A stretch of 64,000 bases of DNA from Arion vulgaris (GCA_020796225.1 CM036760.1:4086501-4150500); one strand, 5' to 3'. Shown: positions 1 to 10,250, numbered from the stretch's first letter. Notes: a model not told the origin generated them from the sequence alone. A program made the numbers and translations.

Positions 1-600
1 GTCACCCCATAATTGCTCCGTTCCTGTGCCAATGAAAATCACACGAAATGCTAACAACTGTGAAATGTTTCCTGTGTGAACTAATTCCAGAATGAAACAG
101 TCGTGTACCGTCACAAAAATCAACCTGCACCGCATAAATGCATATGGCCGTCGCTAATGTAGCAACACAAAACTGTGCATCACTTGAATTGCAATTCTTG
201 TCGAAGGGAACATCAATCACGACAAAATCCAGCTTTCTGCACTTGCAGTATAACTGCATACGGTAGATTGAGCTTATTCGTCATAACCGCTGTCCGCCAT
301 TTTCTGAATACACACAACAAACGCACGGTTGACACAGCAAAAGCATTCCATGTAACAGTCATAGCTCACAGCGTTGCTCAAGCACTAACTCAGTAGCTCG
401 GCAAACGAAACCGGAAAATACCGGACCAAACATGGCCAAAATGCGCTAGCAAAGTCGTGTTCAGAATCAAACAGTTCTGACTCTGAATGGCCTCTCCGTA
501 TTCCGCCATTGCTGGCCAGATTTTATCCGTGGTAATACTTTTTGGTAATACTACTTCAGCTATCCAGCCATTAAATTCCTTAGATTCACGTCCTACCTGT
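1..600. other. unassigned sequence at window start
   Basis: No recognised gene or repeat. An 85-codon minus-strand reading frame (2-259) carries several cysteines but has no domain I recognise, and a 73-codon plus-strand frame overlaps it, so neither is supported as a gene. The segment is less A+T-rich than what follows and could be the inside of an unrecognised mobile element. Confidence 0.3.
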
Positions 601-779
601 CCGACACCGCCCTAAAAAAGGCGGTACTACATGTAGTATCAACAGTTTTAACGATTAATCATGTTTATTATCAGTTAGTTATTTGCATAATATTTACCTT
701 TTTATATGCTTATGTGTTACATTGGAACCTCATGGACTCAACGCGCTACACTCCTATGCTTCTTAATACTGTATCTTCT

Positions 780-945
780 CATTATCCGTAGTATATTTGA
801 ATATCGATATAAGGGAAGACTGCACTAAAACTGTGTAGCAATGGTGAAACACGTAAAAACAAAAGTACTAAAGTTTTACAAAATACAATAACAGTACACA
901 GCAACGTTTCGACCAAAAGACCTTTATCGAGCTTAAGAATACAAC
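780..945 (-). mobile_element. repeat X copy with hammerhead-like motif (inverted)
   Basis: Read on the minus strand this matches the other repeat X copies: a hairpin-bearing core (905-931: CTCGATAAAGG, a T-rich loop, then GGTCGAAACG), a TTTTGTAAAACT segment, then a tail with TGCAGTCTTCCCTTAT. It faces the plus-strand copy at 950-1135, giving an inverted pair. At 727-770 there is a related single copy of the segment that is tandemly repeated near 45.83 kb. The element class is not established; Penelope-like retroelement terminal repeats, which are known to carry hammerhead motifs, are one possibility. Confidence 0.5.
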
Positions 946-949
946 AGAA

Positions 950-1135
950 GTGAAAAAACTGTTATTTCCTTCAATTATGATTCTATATGTAGTGTGTAAG
1001 AAGCGAATTTCTTCCCTTCTGATGTATCCTTTGCTTGATAAAGGCCTCTTGGTCAAAACGTTGTTGTGTATTGTCATTGTTTTTGTATTTTGTAGAACTA
1101 CAGTACTTTCTTTTTACCTGTTTAGCCAATAGTAT
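950..1135 (+). mobile_element. repeat X copy with hammerhead-like motif
   Basis: Plus-strand copy. The core at 1034-1060 reads CTTGATAAAGGCC, CTCTT loop, GGTCAAAACG, followed by GTTGTGTATTGTCATTG and TTTTGTAGAACTACAGTAC. The usual GAAA is CAAA here, a point change in the motif. It shares its order of segments with copies at 1.95, 31.1, 46.8 and 54.9 kb. The 60-codon frame across it is not a gene, because the other copies are not open in that frame. Confidence 0.55.
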
Positions 1136-1147
1136 ATTTATGTACAT

Positions 1148-1225
1148 TACATGTATATATATATTTTATTGATATATTTTATTTATATATTTTATTTATA
1201 TATTTTATTTATATATTTTATTATT
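1148..1225. repeat. A+T tandem repeat, about 14-bp unit
   Basis: Four to five tandem copies of TATATTTTATTTAT. Similar A+T-rich sequence follows repeat X near 46.0-46.1 kb, so it is probably part of the same element. Confidence 0.7.
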
Positions 1226-1227
1226 AT

Positions 1228-1765
1228 GAAGAACTCCAATGTGTAGAGAGCTACGAATATCTGGGCTCAATAATTAACAATAACGGTGACTCAAGAAGTT
1301 AAACACAATGAAGAACATGTTGCAAAGCACCAGCAAAATATTAAAATTAAAAATATTGAGATCATGTATTTTCCCAGTGGCTACTTATGGTTGTGAATCA
1401 TGGACTATTACATAAAAATTAAGAACGAAAATCCAGTCCTTCGAAACTAAATGCTACAGAAAGATCCTACGAATACCATGGACAGAAAAAGAAAGAACAC
1501 TGATGTCCTGAAAGAACTAAATGTTAAAGACAATTGGCTGATAAACAACAAACTATACAGAAAAATTACATACTTTGGTCACATCAAGCGTCACGATGGC
1601 CTGGAAAGAACAATACTAGAGGGCAGGGTCCCAGGATGCATAGGCAGAGCAAGAAGAAGATGGTTACAAGATATTAAAGAAACCATGAACATGAACTAGC
1701 AAGAGACAGAGTGAATTTCAGATGTGCTGCAAAGAGAGCAACGCCTATAAAGGATACGCACCTTG
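1228..1765 (+). mobile_element. LINE H relic, reverse transcriptase C-terminal end
   Basis: Broken 3' part of a non-LTR retrotransposon. Visible in order, across frameshifts and stops: ESYEYLGSIINNNGDS, VATYGCESWT (as VATYGCESWTIT), a PWTEKE-like stretch, then ITYFGHIKRHDGLERTILEG and a basic ARRRWLQDIKETMNMN end (1451-1699 is open). These are the thumb and post-RT regions seen in many invertebrate endonuclease/reverse transcriptase ORFs. The 3' end, AAGGATACGCACC followed by TGATGATGATGAA, recurs at 47.34 kb. The N-terminal endonuclease and palm are missing, so it is a 5'-truncated dead copy. Confidence 0.85.
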
Positions 1766-1779
1766 ATGATGATGAATTT

Positions 1780-2090
1780 ATTATTATTGTTTATCTTCTT
1801 ATTTCCATTCTTAGTTTTATTTCCCTTTTCTTAATTTTTTTGTATTTAGTAACATATTTTCATTTTAGGTACGTTAGGGATTTATTGTCTAATTGTATTT
1901 ATGTCTCCCGTTTACGAAGTGAATTTCTTTCCCTCTGGTGTATCCTTTGCTTGATAAAGGCCTTTTGATCGAAACATCGTTGTATCGTTGTGTATTGTTA
2001 TTGCTGCTGTACTTTGTAAAACTACAGTACATTGTTTTTACGTGTTTTGCTATTGATACATAGTTTCACTCCCAATATTTACTGTTTCTT
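1780..2090 (+). mobile_element. repeat X copy with hammerhead-like motif
   Basis: The A+T-rich leader (1840-1900, CATTTTAGGTACGTTAGGG) resembles 46.13 kb. The core at 1950-1976 reads CTTGATAAAGGCC, TTTT, GATCGAAACA, followed by TTTTGTAAAACTACAGTAC and a CATAGTTTCACT tail. Repeat X lies on both sides of LINE H here, as it lies on both sides of LINE K near 46 kb. Confidence 0.55.
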
Positions 2091-2142
2091 TAACTATTTT
2101 TTCATCATTTGTACTTTTAAGTTTCCAAATTGTTTACTCTAA

Positions 2143-2290
2143 TAAGCGAGAGAGAGAGAGAGAGGGACAGAGAGAGAGAAAATATTCGTAAGGACTGTTT
2201 AGTTGAGAAAATTCTGCTCAGAACACGCGATTATGATGATGATGATGATGATGATGTTGGTGATGAGGATGATGATGAGAAAAAAGAAGA
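2143..2290. repeat. GA and GATGAT microsatellites
   Basis: A short (GA)n run at 2148-2180 and a (GAT)n run at 2231-2280. A 122-codon frame that reads Glu/Arg/Asp-rich peptide through them is not a gene. Confidence 0.85.
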
Positions 2291-2858
2291 CGATTTCACA
2301 AGTATTTCCAGTTTATTTTTATCTTTATCAAGAACAAATTATACACTGTTCTCTATAAACCGCAGAGACATACTTAATTTCATTTACCAAAACAAACACA
2401 AAAAAGGAGAAGAATATTCACACCTCCTCATTCACCGACAGACGTTAACAGTACATCTTTATGCTTGTCAGCAAATACAAGGTGAACTAACAGGATAAAA
2501 AAAAGATCAATAGAAGCGACTCTGCCGTGAATATTGTGTCTAAGATGTGAAATTACTTTGAAATTCTCTGTACATCTACACAAATATAGTTCAAGTATAT
2601 CACAAAGTGCTCGGATATCATTGACCTTTATCTTGGACCTTTGATACAAAGAAGCGACGAAGTCTACCGCTACATGAAAACAGTCAACTTTCAGTCTTCG
2701 CCATTTTGGACAAAAAACAATACAACAGATGGATAACACGATGAATTCTGGGGAAATAACGGAAGCGGATGTGACGTTGACAGTTTTACTGAAGGGCGTT
2801 AATGCTCATCTTTCATGTGTGTTTAGTTTGTACTTGAGTTTTATTTATGTAGATATAA
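2291..2858. other. unassigned sequence
   Basis: I see no recognisable gene or repeat family. The reading frames are about 100 codons or shorter on both strands and none shows a domain. Confidence 0.3.
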
Positions 2859-3027
2859 CACTACTACTATTACTATTACTACTACTATTATTACTACTAC
2901 TACTATTACTATTACTACTACTATTATTACTACTACTACTATTAGTGCTATTACTGCCACGGTTATTACTACTACTACTACTGTTACTATTACTACTATC
3001 TATATTACTACTATTATTAATACTACT
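2859..3027. repeat. TAC/TTA trinucleotide microsatellite, left arm
   Basis: Imperfect (ACTACT/ATTACT)n. It is split from the right arm by a SINE-F. The poly-leucine frame across it is a trinucleotide artefact. Confidence 0.95.
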
Positions 3028-3276
3028 AAAAAGTTAATTGCATATTCTTTACAGGACTTTGCGAATCAACCTCATCTTTTTTTAACGCGGTTTGAGATTT
3101 TTCTAGGCATTTTTACGTTCAGTAATTTGCCATTGCTTTCTGAACTGGTGGTGTCATCGTCCTTTTGTAAAATCCACGCGAAACAATTTGCAACCAAATT
3201 GTCCGCAGCGTGATTCGAACTCAGAACGTCGGGGTTAATAAACCGAGTCACTATCCCCTAGACCATAGACGCCACC
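3028..3276 (-). mobile_element. SINE-F (tRNA-derived), inserted in TAC microsatellite
   Basis: On the minus strand it begins GGCGTCTATGGTCTAGGGG, an A-box-like start, and carries GAGTTCGAATC (3212-3224), a clear pol III B box. It ends in a unique region with CAATGGCAAATTACTGAACG. It is flanked by the 12-bp duplication ATTAATACTACT (3016-3027 and 3277-3288), although the microsatellite target means the duplication could be off by a base or two. Related copies lie at 44.4 kb and, 3' part only, at 30.5 kb. Confidence 0.8.
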
Positions 3277-3620
3277 ATTAATACTACTACTACTACTATT
3301 AATACTACTACTACTATTGCTATTACTAATGCTGCTGCTATTACTGCTACTACTACTACTACTGCTAATTTTACTACTACTACTACTACTACTAATATTT
3401 CTACTACTACTACAACTGCTATTACTACTACTACTACTATTACTACTATTGCTACTACTATTTCTACTATTATTACTGCTGCTACTACTACATCTACTAC
3501 TACTACTACACTACCACTCTACTACTACTACGACTCTACTCCTACTCTTACTACTACTACCACTACCACTCCTACTATTACTACGACTTCTACTCCTACT
3601 CTTACTACTACTAATATTAT
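3277..3620. repeat. TAC trinucleotide microsatellite, right arm
   Basis: About 340 bp of imperfect (TAC)n with TAT, TGC and CCA variants. The poly-leucine frame at 3317-3631 is not a gene. Confidence 0.95.
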
Positions 3621-3789
3621 ATATACTGTGATGCTTGTTTATACGCATTCAAAAATAGGACTGCAAACATTCACGATCTATCTCTCTCTATTTCTGATCT
3701 GTCGTCTTTATCTCTGCTTATTTGTTTTCTTCTTCACTGACATTCTTCTTATAATGATCCTTCCTTCCTTTCGTTTCCTTGAAATATTG
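3621..3789. other. unassigned A+T-rich spacer
   Basis: CT- and T-rich sequence without a recognisable gene or repeat. Confidence 0.3.
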
Positions 3790-3948
3790 TCTATATAGTC
3801 AATGTTATTTCTTGTATTAACTTCACTGTCTTTTGTGACTCACACAGAGTGTAGTTTTATGTCAAGTGTTGTTTCGTTAGGCCAGTGTATCAGTATATCA
3901 TATTCGGGGCAGTCTTGAAGTATGTGCTCTGTAGTCTGATATTGTGGA
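3790..3948 (-). mobile_element. LINE R relic, Cys/His C-terminal end
   Basis: On the minus strand, from 3948 downward, one open stretch reads QTTEHILQDCPEYD, then IHWPNETTLDIKLHSV and a stop. This HxLQxCP motif near the C-terminus, followed by a W...TTL..KL box, is typical of one group of invertebrate LINE polyproteins. A frameshifted second copy is at 31.95-32.24 kb. Only the last 40 or so codons remain. Confidence 0.7.
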
Positions 3949-4080
3949 AGACAGAAGGGAGAAGACGTTGGATGGCCTGAGATCATGGTTCAACACAAGA
4001 TCTACCTCAGAACTGATTATATGCACCAAGCAGAGAGAGTTGTTGAGAGACATGATCGCCTACGCGGCAGGCATGGTACT
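3949..4080 (+). mobile_element. LINE I relic, 3' end
   Basis: Matches the reverse complement of 20.77-20.91 kb: a GGAGAAGACGTTGGATGGCC block, then CTGATTATATGCACCAAGCA and GAGAGTTGTTGAGAGACATG. It abuts the opposite-strand LINE R piece, so two unrelated tails are joined here. Confidence 0.7.
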
Positions 4081-4149
4081 TAAATGATTGAGTCTTATAT
4101 GCCTGTCCACATGTACACATGGCTGAATTAACAATCTTGAATTTTGTAT

Positions 4150-4335
4150 ACATGTGGCTGGGGAACCGATTGTGTCCTGCTCGTAGAATGGATTAAAGTG
4201 TGGGCTCCGATTCGAGAGAAACGGGTTCGATCCTCTGTAAGATTAAGTAGTTTTTTCTGTCGGAGGAATAACAAAAAAATCCTAACCAGAACGGGGTTAC
4301 GGTGACTACACTAGCCATGCTGTCATTATATTATT
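4150..4335 (+). mobile_element. SINE-E (tRNA-derived), degraded
   Basis: B-box-like ACGGGTTCGATCC at about 4219-4231, then a body with GGAGGAATAAC, AATCCTAACC and GGTGACTACACTAGCCATG. The body matches the minus-strand SINE-E copies at 27.04 and 59.23 kb. The A-box region is diverged. Confidence 0.6.
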
Positions 4336-5200
4336 CATGCTATCCTTTTATACACCTCCTAAAAAGCGGTGTTGCACATATAGCAATAACAAGTTGTTGT
4401 TTGTAGTTAAAAGAAAGACAGTTGATTTCACTAGAAAAGACAAAAAAGACACAAAACCAGTAATCAACAAGGAGACAAAATTCCCTAGTAAGTACTCCCA
4501 TCAGTTTACCTAATGACAACATCTAAAATAGACTTTCTGGATGCTGTTACCATTGACTTCAGATCTAGATGGCGGCCAAACTTGACATGGAATCTCCTGT
4601 TTCCGGCGACACTCCTTCCTGATGCCACATCCTGTGACTTCAAGGATTTCCAAGCGTTGTGGTCTTCGGACTTCAGATATGGTCATGTGGTCACTCTAAA
4701 CCGTGGACATTCTTCAAGATGGTTACGAGATTTTATTAATTAGGTATGGTCAGTTTAAGAGTTGGTTCCAATTTTCCAGCCTGGGAAAGTTCTGATAACA
4801 AACTAAAAGTATGTCACAGTTATACGATTTGGAGACGCCATTGCCGGAAGTGGGTGACTTTAGGAGACATTCAATTTCATTTTGATTGACCTAAACATTA
4901 CTGAAATCTCTTTGGAAGATTAAATTTGCTCGCGAGTTTTGTCCATGATGGCGTCAGCTTGTCTCACCATCTTGACAGAAGCACATTTAAGTTTCTCAGG
5001 TTTAGAAATGATTATATCCAAAATATCTTAAGTAACTTTCTGTGAGATACCAGTTTTAAGGAGTGGGGATTTCAACAGTGGGGAGGTGAGAAATTGAACT
5101 TAAGACAAAAGCAAATGCTTCGTCGGGTTAAATCTTTGAAATTTACTATTAGCTAATAATAATCGGAGAAACAAATACAATAAAAATGACTGTTCATATA
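4336..5200. other. unassigned sequence
   Basis: No recognised gene. A 76-codon plus-strand frame (4513-4743) has no domain and unremarkable composition. No tandem structure seen. Confidence 0.3.
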
Positions 5201-5217
5201 TTGATCTATAACGCATG

Positions 5218-5440
5218 TGCTATATAGTTCTATAAGTATGCAATTACTAGCAATTTTTCTATATAGTTCTAAAATATACAATTTTTAAATTTGTTTCTAA
5301 ATAGTTTCATAATTATAAAAATATAACAATTGTTCTAAATAGTTATTTAAGTATACAAATATAGCAATTTTCTCTAAATAGTTATAAAAGTATACAAATA
5401 TAGCAATTTGTTCTAAATAGTTATAAAAGTATGTAGATGT
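5218..5440. repeat. minisatellite, 38-39 bp unit
   Basis: About six diverged units, each beginning ATAGTT and containing AGTATACAAATATAGCAATT. The units differ enough to suggest an old array. Confidence 0.75.
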
Positions 5441-5835
5441 ATAATGTTTGTGCAAGTAAAGTGCTCAAGAAAAGTTCTTTTTATTCGAGATAAAAACATA
5501 ATATATTAGATAATACAATGTTAAGCTCTAATGACTGACATGATGAGTGATGGGGTCTTTATGACAACGTCTGCTTTCACTTACTATTGTTTCTCAAGTA
5601 CTCATTAGAGTCTGGTCTAACTAGAATCCGTTTGTGGTCGGTATAATTCCCCTAAAATGAAAAGTTTCAAACCTGGGACTACTCGTCTAGGAAGCAAGTG
5701 AGCTACATCCTGTGCTACCGGGCTATAACGTGGAGATCCTTCATATACCATGCCAACAAGGCGTGTAAACGTTATAAGGATGAGCAGAGAAATAAAACCC
5801 ATATAGATGTTATTATATCTACTTTCTCCAGAGAC
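5441..5835. other. spacer with a possible tRNA-like SINE head
   Basis: Mostly unassigned. On the minus strand about 5735-5640 reads GGTAGCACAGGATGTAGCTC, then CCCAGGTTTGAAACTT, which resembles pol III A and B boxes. No second copy was seen in the window, so the call is tentative. Confidence 0.35.
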
Positions 5836-5839
5836 TAAC

Positions 5840-6275
5840 AGTATGTTAAATCAAGTGTGAGGTCTATGCTGTTCTATGGCTCGGAAACATGGAAATCAAC
5901 AAAATAACTTCATAAATAGATGTTTACGTAGAATAGAGGGACTGAGATGGTATGATAAGATTACAAACGATGAACTCATAGAAAAAACTAAGCAGATACA
6001 AGTGGAGAAAGAGCTAAGGAAGAGACGCTGGTGATGGATAGGACATACATTGAGAAGACCGATCGAAAGCATAACAAGACAGGTACTGTTTTTCAACCCG
6101 CAGGAAAAGAGGAGTAGGGGAAGGCCTAGATAGACCCGGAGAAGAGAGCTGGAGGCTGATATTAAAAGGATAGGTAAAACGTGGAAAGAATTGGAAGGGA
6201 TGCAAGTGAGATGAAGAACTGGAAGAAGTTTATTGAGGACATGTGTTCCGTTGAGAGTTGAAAGGTAAACAAGAA
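5840..6275 (+). mobile_element. LINE W relic, reverse transcriptase C-terminal end
   Basis: Across frameshifts one can read VKSSVRSMLFYGSETWK, a CLRRIEGLRWYDKITNDEL stretch, KRRW, WIGHTLRRPIESITRQVL (with a stop just before it), NPQEKRSRGRPR and RRRELEADIKRIGKTWKEL. This is the standard thumb-to-C-terminus order of a common invertebrate LINE ORF2. It ends near AAGAAGAAGAACAATG. Multiple stops make it dead. Other W pieces lie at 33.3, 38.9, 40.4 and 44.2 kb. Confidence 0.85.
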
Positions 6276-6500
6276 GAAGAACAATGTATCAGCATATGAG
6301 GAAAGTGTTACGGAATAGTTGTTGGTGAGTGTACTTCATAGTCGCGTTGTAATAAGAACATATTCTACAACAGAAGTCTGCTTATTTTTCTATGGACATC
6401 AATGTAGATTATCAAGTTTTTCTATGTTGACAACATCACACTCTATTTGCCGTTTGTCAGAGAAAAGTATAGATAGACAGAAAGCCACGGAAGAAAATAT
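6276..6500. other. unassigned spacer
   Basis: No gene or repeat recognised before the GATA tract. Confidence 0.3.
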
Positions 6501-6621
6501 ATAGATATATAGAAGATTGGATAAGAATGAAGATAGGATAGAATGAGAGACAGACGAGATGATAGAGGGAGATGATAGATAGGATGGATGATGAAGATAG
6601 AGATAGTAGATAGATAGATAG

Positions 6622-6711
<90 letters not shown>

Positions 6712-6749
6712 GATAGATGAAGATAGATAGATAGATAGATGATGATGAT

Positions 6750-6837
<88 letters not shown>

Positions 6838-6891
6838 TGAGATATGTAGATAGATGATGATGATAGATAGATAGATGATGATAGATAGATA

Positions 6892-6933
<42 letters not shown>

Positions 6934-7040
6934 GATAGATAGATAGATAATAGATAGAATAATAGATAGATAGATAGTATAGATAGATGAGATAGATAGA
7001 TAGATAAGATAGATAGATAGATAGATAGATAGATTGATAG

Positions 7041-7071
<31 letters not shown>

Positions 7072-7245
7072 GATAGATAGAAAGATAGATAGATAGATAG
7101 ATGATAGATAGAGATGAGATAGATAGATGATGATGATGATAGATGAATGATGAGATGAGATAGATAGATAAGATAGATTATAGATAGATAGATATGATAG
7201 TGATAGATGTAGATAATAGATAGATAGATAGATGTAGATGCTGAT
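6501..7245. repeat. GATA microsatellite block, interrupted
   Basis: About 740 bp dominated by (GATA)n with scattered GATGATGAT and one-base gaps. Frames across it give repeated Tyr/Leu/Ser/Ile peptides on the minus strand and are not genes. The frequent one-base interruptions could be slippage or sequencing error. Confidence 0.95.
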
Positions 7246-7320
7246 GATGATTCAGCTCATATGCATACATAGTAATTTTAATTAACCTCTGGTAGATACG
7301 AAATAGCTTACAAAGATGAT

Positions 7321-7335
7321 TCCATTATCTATGAT

Positions 7336-7374
<39 letters not shown>

Positions 7375-7375
7375 G

Positions 7376-7408
<33 letters not shown>

Positions 7409-7450
7409 GAGATGATAGATAGATAGATAGATAAGATAGATAGATAATAG

Positions 7451-7533
<83 letters not shown>

Positions 7534-7535
7534 TA
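7321..7535. repeat. GATA microsatellite block, second
   Basis: A further 215 bp of (GATA)n, separated from the first by about 75 bp of unique sequence (7246-7320). Confidence 0.95.
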
Positions 7536-7948
7536 CTATCCTCACATTTCTTCATCCTGTCTACTAGTTTTGTCCTATTATCAATTTCATCGTGTCCAAA
7601 CGGCTATAAGAAAATGCGTGACTTGGATAGAGACAATCGTTTTAAGGACGGGAATACGATAGAATAAAAAGAGAAATAGTCTGGAGACTGGACGCTACTT
7701 ACTCATTAGTTTCAATGTAACATTGGTCATCCTTCGCTCTCTATTCTCTCCGGCTCTTCAATTTGGACTCTGACAACCTGGAATAAGGAATCAGAGTAGC
7801 CAGCAGTCACGATGGACTGTAATACTCACCGTGAGTTCTTATCATGGATCGGATTCAATCAGACAAGAGGACCTAGACGTGGAGGTGGTTAGATGGAAAA
7901 TGTCATCAATAGAGGTCAAAACTAGAATTTTCAAAGTTGTGGAAATAT
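7536..7948. other. unassigned sequence
   Basis: No recognised gene or repeat. Confidence 0.3.
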
Positions 7949-8265
7949 ATAACAGATCATCATCATCAAGTGTCGTTTTTGCTCCGAATGATAGCTGGAG
8001 TAGAATCTCGAACACCTCATGTCTCTTGTCTTGATGTACCACTCTGCTATGCTGTAATTTGTCCATGTATTTCCACAATGTTTTCACCACCATGTGTCTC
8101 GATATTTCTTTAGTTTGCCATCTTTCATCCATCTCCTCCAATAATGTTGTAATCTACGTTTCAAAACTCTTTATATTTGCGAAAAACTTCTCTATCTTCT
8201 GTTTAAACTGTTTCTTTCTAGCTTCATTTATTTATACTTCACTTTCTAAATGCTTCAATTTTTTG
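7949..8265 (-). mobile_element. LINE P relic, 3' end
   Basis: The minus strand reads ERWQTKEISRHMVVKTLWKY, then KLQHSRVVHQDKRHEVFEIL and ends in GATGATGATGATC at 7952-7964. The position of the simple tail and the Lys/Arg-rich closing peptide fit a LINE 3' end like 14.59-14.83 kb. There is no diagnostic RT motif in the piece, so confidence is moderate. Confidence 0.5.
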
Positions 8266-8267
8266 TT

Positions 8268-8425
8268 TTTCCGATCCAGTCGGTTCGATGTCACGAACAC
8301 CGTAAATCTGGAGAGCCTGTGGTTTTACTGCCAGTCCGCGGAATTGAACCCACACTCACAGAGGACTTGTCACCAGTCGTCCAGTGCGCTACGAACACGC
8401 TGGGCAGGCGGGCAACTGCTTTCAT
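8268..8425 (-). mobile_element. SINE-C (tRNA-derived)
   Basis: The minus strand starts with a CAGCGTGTTCGTAGCGC-type head, then the B-box-like GGGTTCAATTCC, TGGCAG, AAACCACAGGCTCTCC and GTGTTCGTGACATCG. It is shorter than the 200-bp consensus because the 3' half with the CATGGCACCGAGCC block is missing. Its head and flank are duplicated in tandem (next feature). Confidence 0.8.
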
Positions 8426-8558
8426 AAACTAATATGAAATCTATCTATGAATTGAACCCGCACTCACAGAGGACTTGTCACCAGTCGTCCAGAGCGCTAC
8501 GAACACGCTGGGCATGCGGGCAACTGCTTTAATAAACTAATATGAAATCTATCTATGA
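8343..8558. repeat. two-copy 108-bp direct duplication of SINE-C head plus flank
   Basis: 8343-8450 and 8451-8558 are near-identical. Both run from ATTGAACCC through CACTCACAGAGGACTTGTCA and CTACGAACACGCTGGGCA to AATATGAAATCTATCTATGA. Differences are single substitutions. The 5' half of the SINE therefore exists twice, the second time without a body. Confidence 0.9.
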
Positions 8559-8600
8559 ATTGCCTTTACTTTGATATGAGAACTTGTTTATACAATATGA

Positions 8601-9199
8601 CAGTGGTTCTCAAACATTGCATTACCTCAGACCTTCTTTTAAATACGTTGTGCTATCATGGACCCCCAAAAGTTTCTATATATAAAAATCTTCTAGCGAT
8701 GGAGTTATTATTACACCACACTAACAGTCAATCTGGCTACATTTTTCAAACTGCGGAAACTTCAAATGATCTTTCTTTTGTCCAGTCAGACATTTATTTG
8801 ACATCGATCTGGTTCGGGTCCTTTGATTTCCAACGGAACTTGTTTACCTTGTTTTATACTTGCTTTCGTCCGCCTGCCTAGCGTGTTCGTAGCGCGTTGG
8901 ACGACGGGTGATAAGCTCCTGTGTGTGCGGGTTCAATTCCGCAAGCTGGCAGAAAAGCTCACAGGTTCTCCAGATTTACGGTGTTCGTGGCACCGAACCA
9001 AAGGGTTAGGATGTCCATGGCACCGAGCCGAAAAGCTGAAAGCTCACGTGCTTCTGGGTCAGTAAAAAAATTCTTGCTTTCAAATTAATTTTCTGTTTGA
9101 AATGTCAAAGATCATAATATTTCTTCAAGCGCTTGAGGACCTCCTGTTAGTACCTTATGGATGCCCTGGGGTCCGCTGACCCAAGTTTGTGAAACGCTG
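8601..9199. mobile_element. hAT-like non-autonomous DNA element carrying a SINE-C
   Basis: The left end CAGTGGTTCTCAAAC and the right end, read inward as CAGCGTTTCACAAAC, form a short imperfect terminal inverted repeat of hAT (Charlie-like) style. No transposase is present. An ACAATAT match occurs just outside each end (8592-8598 and 9206-9212), but six bases separate the right match from the TIR, so the duplication is uncertain. A SINE-C sits in the middle. Confidence 0.65.
8868..9069 (+). mobile_element. SINE-C, full length
   Basis: A-box-like TAGCGCGTTGGACGACGG (8890-8907), B box GGGTTCAATTCC (8929-8940), then a body with ATTTACGGTGTTCGTGGCAC and GATGTCCATGGCACCGAGCC, and an A-rich end. 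Flanks ATACTTGCTTTC (8856-8867) and ATTCTTGCTTTC (9070-9081) are a 12-bp target-site duplication with one mismatch. Frames across it give VFVAR.T-type peptides seen at every copy; these are not proteins. Confidence 0.9.
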
Positions 9200-9205
9200 C
9201 GATAG

Positions 9206-10250
9206 ACAATATTTGTAACCCTACAATATAGAAAAAGAGATCTTATACTAACAAAGAATATATATTAGGATTTCTGAAAAAATGTTTATAAGAAAACAAA
9301 GCTAGTCTTCATCGGTCATCTTCCAAAATAGAAGTGGACATTACAGCACTTCCAGGCTGACCATAAGGCTAATTCCAACATCTTCACGCTGGTCAGTAAG
9401 TTAGTTCTTGACATAACATGACTGGACATATACATTCACGAACATTGCTAAAATCCATCGACATTATGGATGAGTGGAAGAGAAGAACAAATTATTTGTG
9501 AAAAACGAGAAGAATGTGGAAAATGTTGGCAAACTGAAGACGAAGGGTAAAATGGACAGACTAGAAGAAGCGCACGTTCGTAGGGTCCCGTGTGTTCATT
9601 AAAGTTTACCTTATCAATAAGTTCGTCATTACAGCAACCGGTCTGGACTTAATAACATTTGGACTCTTTTGTTTGCAGTGTCCTTTTACCGGGCTTAGAA
9701 TAGTGACCAGTGTCCGGAATGGGCCGGTCAGCACGGCTAGGGAATATAATGAAACCAGACCTGACGTGCAAAGAAGAGGATTTCAGAGATTACTTCAGTC
9801 TTTTTCTCTCTTATCCTAGTTGTCTCTTTCTATTTATACATTCTCATATCATCTCTTATTTTTCTCTTCATTCTCTCCACATCCGTTTTTGTTAGTTGTT
9901 CGCTGTTTGTTTATTTAGTTTTTCGATATGTTTCAATAGCATTTCTTGATATCTTCTGTAACTTGTTACTGGCTACGTATTATAATAAAATAAATATTTA
10001 TACTCTCTCTCTGTTTCGACTCTATCTAATATTCATATTTTCATTTCTCTTTCTGCTTCCATTCTGTCTTCTACTTCGTCAGTGATCCAGTAGCACTTAG
10101 GCTCTTGCCCTCCGTCCCAATGCTATGTCGTGGGTATCTGCGTGTGTTTGGAAGTTGTTCTTTTCTTCGGTATAGTGTATTCCATTTATAATATTACATG
10201 TTCTTTTCTTCCTCTGCTTCTCATTTTTTCTATATTCTATTCTACTTCTT
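9206..10250. other. unassigned A+T-rich sequence
   Basis: No recognised gene or repeat. The 9.80-10.28 kb part is T- and CT-rich, with a TTCTTCTGC-like drift leading into the next array. Confidence 0.3.

Noticed and set aside
2..259. 85-codon Cys-containing minus-strand frame
   Set aside because: No recognisable motif; kept only as a note for the unassigned first 600 bp.
905..931. confident annotation of an active hammerhead ribozyme
   Set aside because: Two conserved core positions differ from consensus, an extra A is present, and stems I and III were not established by eye; reported as a finding only.
2729..3631. poly-leucine frames
   Set aside because: Translation of TAC/TTA microsatellite.
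7282..7555. Tyr/Leu/Ser/Ile repeat frames
   Set aside because: Translation of GATA microsatellite.
8868..9069. small protein gene (about 80 codons) in SINE-C
   Set aside because: The peptide is only a reading of the SINE; frames differ between copies and none keeps the start.
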